Shown here: one piece after another, positions 62,678 through 64,000 of the stretch
Position numbering within the stretch: position 1 is the first letter of the stretch
Layout of the letters: every line of letters begins with the position of its first letter
Assembly: GCA_027489375.1 (NCBI GenBank)
Contig: JAIXZW010000012.1
Span: forward strand, 186,001 to 250,000
DNA from: Paracoccaceae bacterium
GTDB taxonomy: Bacteria; Pseudomonadota; Alphaproteobacteria; Rhodobacterales; Rhodobacteraceae
Length of the DNA stretch: 64,000 nt
Reading direction: 5' to 3'
Program-made: the position numbers and the translations under genes
The notes under the pieces: generated by a model
Databases searched by the model: none
Told to the model about the DNA's origin: nothing
What the model saw: the letters and a program-made list of their open reading frames with translations, nothing else

Positions 62678-63436
62678 TCACGCCGTTCGGGTGAAGATCA
62701 TGTTGAGCAGCGCCGCCTTCGCCACGGCCTGCGCGGTGGTTTCCACATCCAGCGCCTCGCGCGCGAGCTTCAGGTGCTTTTCCACCATCGCGGGCGAAAT
62801 CTCCATGATCGTCGCGATATCCCCCGTGGTCTTGCCATCGGCCACCCATTCCAGCGCCTCGCGCTGCCGCACCGTCAGGTTGCGCCGCCGGTTGGGCGAC
62901 GGAAGCTGCACGATCTTGAGATGCATCATATGCGCCACCGACTGGAGTTCCCCGCCGCGCTTGGCCCAGATCACCTCGACATCCTCGGTCGTGAGGCCGG
63001 GATCGGCGATCAACCCAAGCGCCCCCTTGGAACGGGCCGAGTTTTCCGGAAAGCTCACGGTCACACCGGCGACGATCCCCATCTCGGCATTCTGGCGCAG
63101 CGCGTCGACCTCGTCGGGAGTCAGCTCTCCGCGCTCCAGCTTCTGGCGCACCCAGGCCCATGTGCAGCACCCGACATTGGCCTGCGCCCATTTGTAGACC
63201 GGCGTGCGCGCATAAAGCCCGTCCGCGAAATAGCGCTTGGCATAGTCCGGCCCCGCGGTGGTCAGATACAGCGCATCGTCGGGGTTGCCGATCGACCTTT
63301 CGCTGCGAAAGCGGGTAAAGCCGTAATTGGCCCGTGCAAAGCCGCAGCTTGCGTAAAAGGCCGCCGCAGCGGCCCAGATTGCTTCGACGCTGCCCGACTC
63401 TGCAATGCCGATCAGCAGCCCCGTCAATTCTTCCAT
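62678..63436 (-). CDS. LuxR-family regulator with autoinducer-type domain (solo)
   Basis: A 252-residue regulator with an N-terminal autoinducer-binding fold (about 10-165) and a C-terminal LuxR helix-turn-helix (about 185-245; LTVRQREALEWVADGKTTGDIATIMEISPAMVEKHL). No luxI-type synthase is in the window. Aligned to TraR by the spacing of Y61, P71 and W85, the usual W57 is Tyr and the lactone-contacting D70 is Thr. It may therefore bind another ligand or none. Divergent from an FAD oxidoreductase gene. Confidence 0.87.
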   Translation of the reverse strand: MEELTGLLIGIAESGSVEAIWAAAAAFYASCGFARANYGFTRFRSERSIGNPDDALYLTTAGPDYAKRYFADGLYARTPVYKWAQANVGCCTWAWVRQKLERGELTPDEVDALRQNAEMGIVAGVTVSFPENSARSKGALGLIADPGLTTEDVEVIWAKRGGELQSVAHMMHLKIVQLPSPNRRRNLTVRQREALEWVADGKTTGDIATIMEISPAMVEKHLKLAREALDVETTAQAVAKAALLNMIFTRTA

Positions 63437-63549
63437 GTCAAATTCCTTGCCCGTATCGCCGTCTAAATTCCGGCACGGGTTGTCCTGTCCCGTCTCCTGT
63501 CATAACCAAGCACCCGTAATCCGTCGAGAAAGAAGAATGGGGCAGGGCG

Positions 63550-64000
63550 ATGAAGGCTGACGTGGTGGTCATCGGTGGCGCGGTCATGGGGGCATCCGTG
63601 GCCTTCTGGCTGACCAGGCTGAACCCCGGTATCGACGTGCTCGTGGTCGAACGCGACCCGACATTTGCCCATGCCTCGACAGCCCTTTCCGCCGCCGGAA
63701 TCCGCCAGCAGTTCACCAACCCCGTCAACGTGCAGATCTCGCGCTTCGGCGTTGATTTCATAAAGAATTTTCAGGAGCGGCTCGGGCATGACGTGGGAAT
63801 CCCCTCGCTCGGCTTCCGCGAAAACGGCTACCTCTTCCTCGCCACCACCGAAACCGCCCGCGACACACTGGCCGAGGTTGCGCTGATGCAGCGCGAGAAC
63901 GGTGCCGCGACCGAAATCTGGACGGCAGAACAGACCGCCGCCCGCTTCCCGTGGCTCAACACCGATGATGTTTTATCGTCAAGCTTCGGCCCCCGCGACG
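63550..64000 (+). CDS. FAD-dependent oxidoreductase, DAO/DadA family (5' part, runs off the window)
   Basis: The first 150 codons of an FAD protein. MKADVVVIGGAVMGASVAFWLTRL is the Rossmann fold with GGAxMG-type dinucleotide motif, VLVVERD the end of strand 2, and ALSAAGIRQQFTNPVNVQIS is typical of sarcosine/D-amino-acid oxidase-like enzymes. The start at 63550 has GGGGCAGGG ahead. Divergent from luxR across 113 bp, so possibly its target. The 3' end is outside the window. Confidence 0.82.
   Translation, partial: MKADVVVIGGAVMGASVAFWLTRLNPGIDVLVVERDPTFAHASTALSAAGIRQQFTNPVNVQISRFGVDFIKNFQERLGHDVGIPSLGFRENGYLFLATTETARDTLAEVALMQRENGAATEIWTAEQTAARFPWLNTDDVLSSSFGPRD

Overview
The window is a GC-rich, densely packed bacterial chromosome segment. 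Its gene content points to an alphaproteobacterium of the Rhodobacteraceae/Paracoccaceae type. The pointers are a separate endolysin-holin pair of the gene transfer agent (GTA) release type, the argS-SPOR-nagZ-scpA-scpB run, rpmF-plsX-fabH-ihfA-merR followed by tRNA-Pro, a two-domain dCTP deaminase, a HemB without the zinc cysteine cluster, and OlsB. I see no rRNA, CRISPR array, insertion sequence or integrase. The segment reads as core chromosome with small accessory insertions.

Layout. 0-7 kb: end of an unknown gene, a CcdAB toxin-antitoxin pair, monothiol glutaredoxin plus BolA, a GNAT acetyltransferase overlapping purL, a LysR regulator divergent from murI, then a BrnTA pair. 7-15 kb: argC, ccmE, the GTA-type endolysin and holin, argS, a SPOR protein, nagZ, scpA, scpB and a 62-residue protein. 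15-25 kb: dCTP deaminase, tRNA-Pro(GGG), MerR, ihfA, fabH, plsX, rpmF, a DUF177 protein, BamE-like lipoprotein, msrB, olsB, an ABC-F ATPase and a small outer-membrane barrel. 25-34 kb: a PLP decarboxylase, cysS, cimA, a phytoene-synthase-like protein, an MFS protein, AlkA-type glycosylase and an esterase. 33-39 kb: a glucoside locus (glk, GH1, LacI, and divergent GH13) with a clear operator. 38-42 kb: ureohydrolase, LysR and a PhyH dioxygenase with a clear LysR site, then a TehA/SLAC1-like channel. 42-53 kb: SYLF lipoprotein, hemB, a SufBCD-associated membrane protein, mfd, Bcr/CflA transporter, FrnE-like thioredoxin-fold protein, acyl-CoA synthetase, XRE-cupin regulator and a membrane protein. 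53-64 kb: entericidin-like lipoprotein, YejA-like binding protein, a candidate small RNA, 3-hydroxybutyrate dehydrogenase, DUF502, psuG-psuK, homocysteine methyltransferase, rpsB-tsf, a solo LuxR and the start of an FAD oxidoreductase.

The most interesting material is mostly between the genes. Two families of intergenic repeats recur directly after stop codons: about 22-bp palindromes with a TTCGAA core, and hairpins followed by a GGATATTTGG-containing motif. There are two candidate small RNAs ending in intrinsic terminators. A small cysteine-rich reading frame near 52.7 kb is broken at a run of six C. Among proteins, the solo LuxR lacks the usual lactone-contacting Asp, the CcdB lacks the toxic C-terminal Trp, and a ureohydrolase-LysR-dioxygenase module may act on an unknown guanidino compound. 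All functional calls come from reading the sequence. No database search was run.
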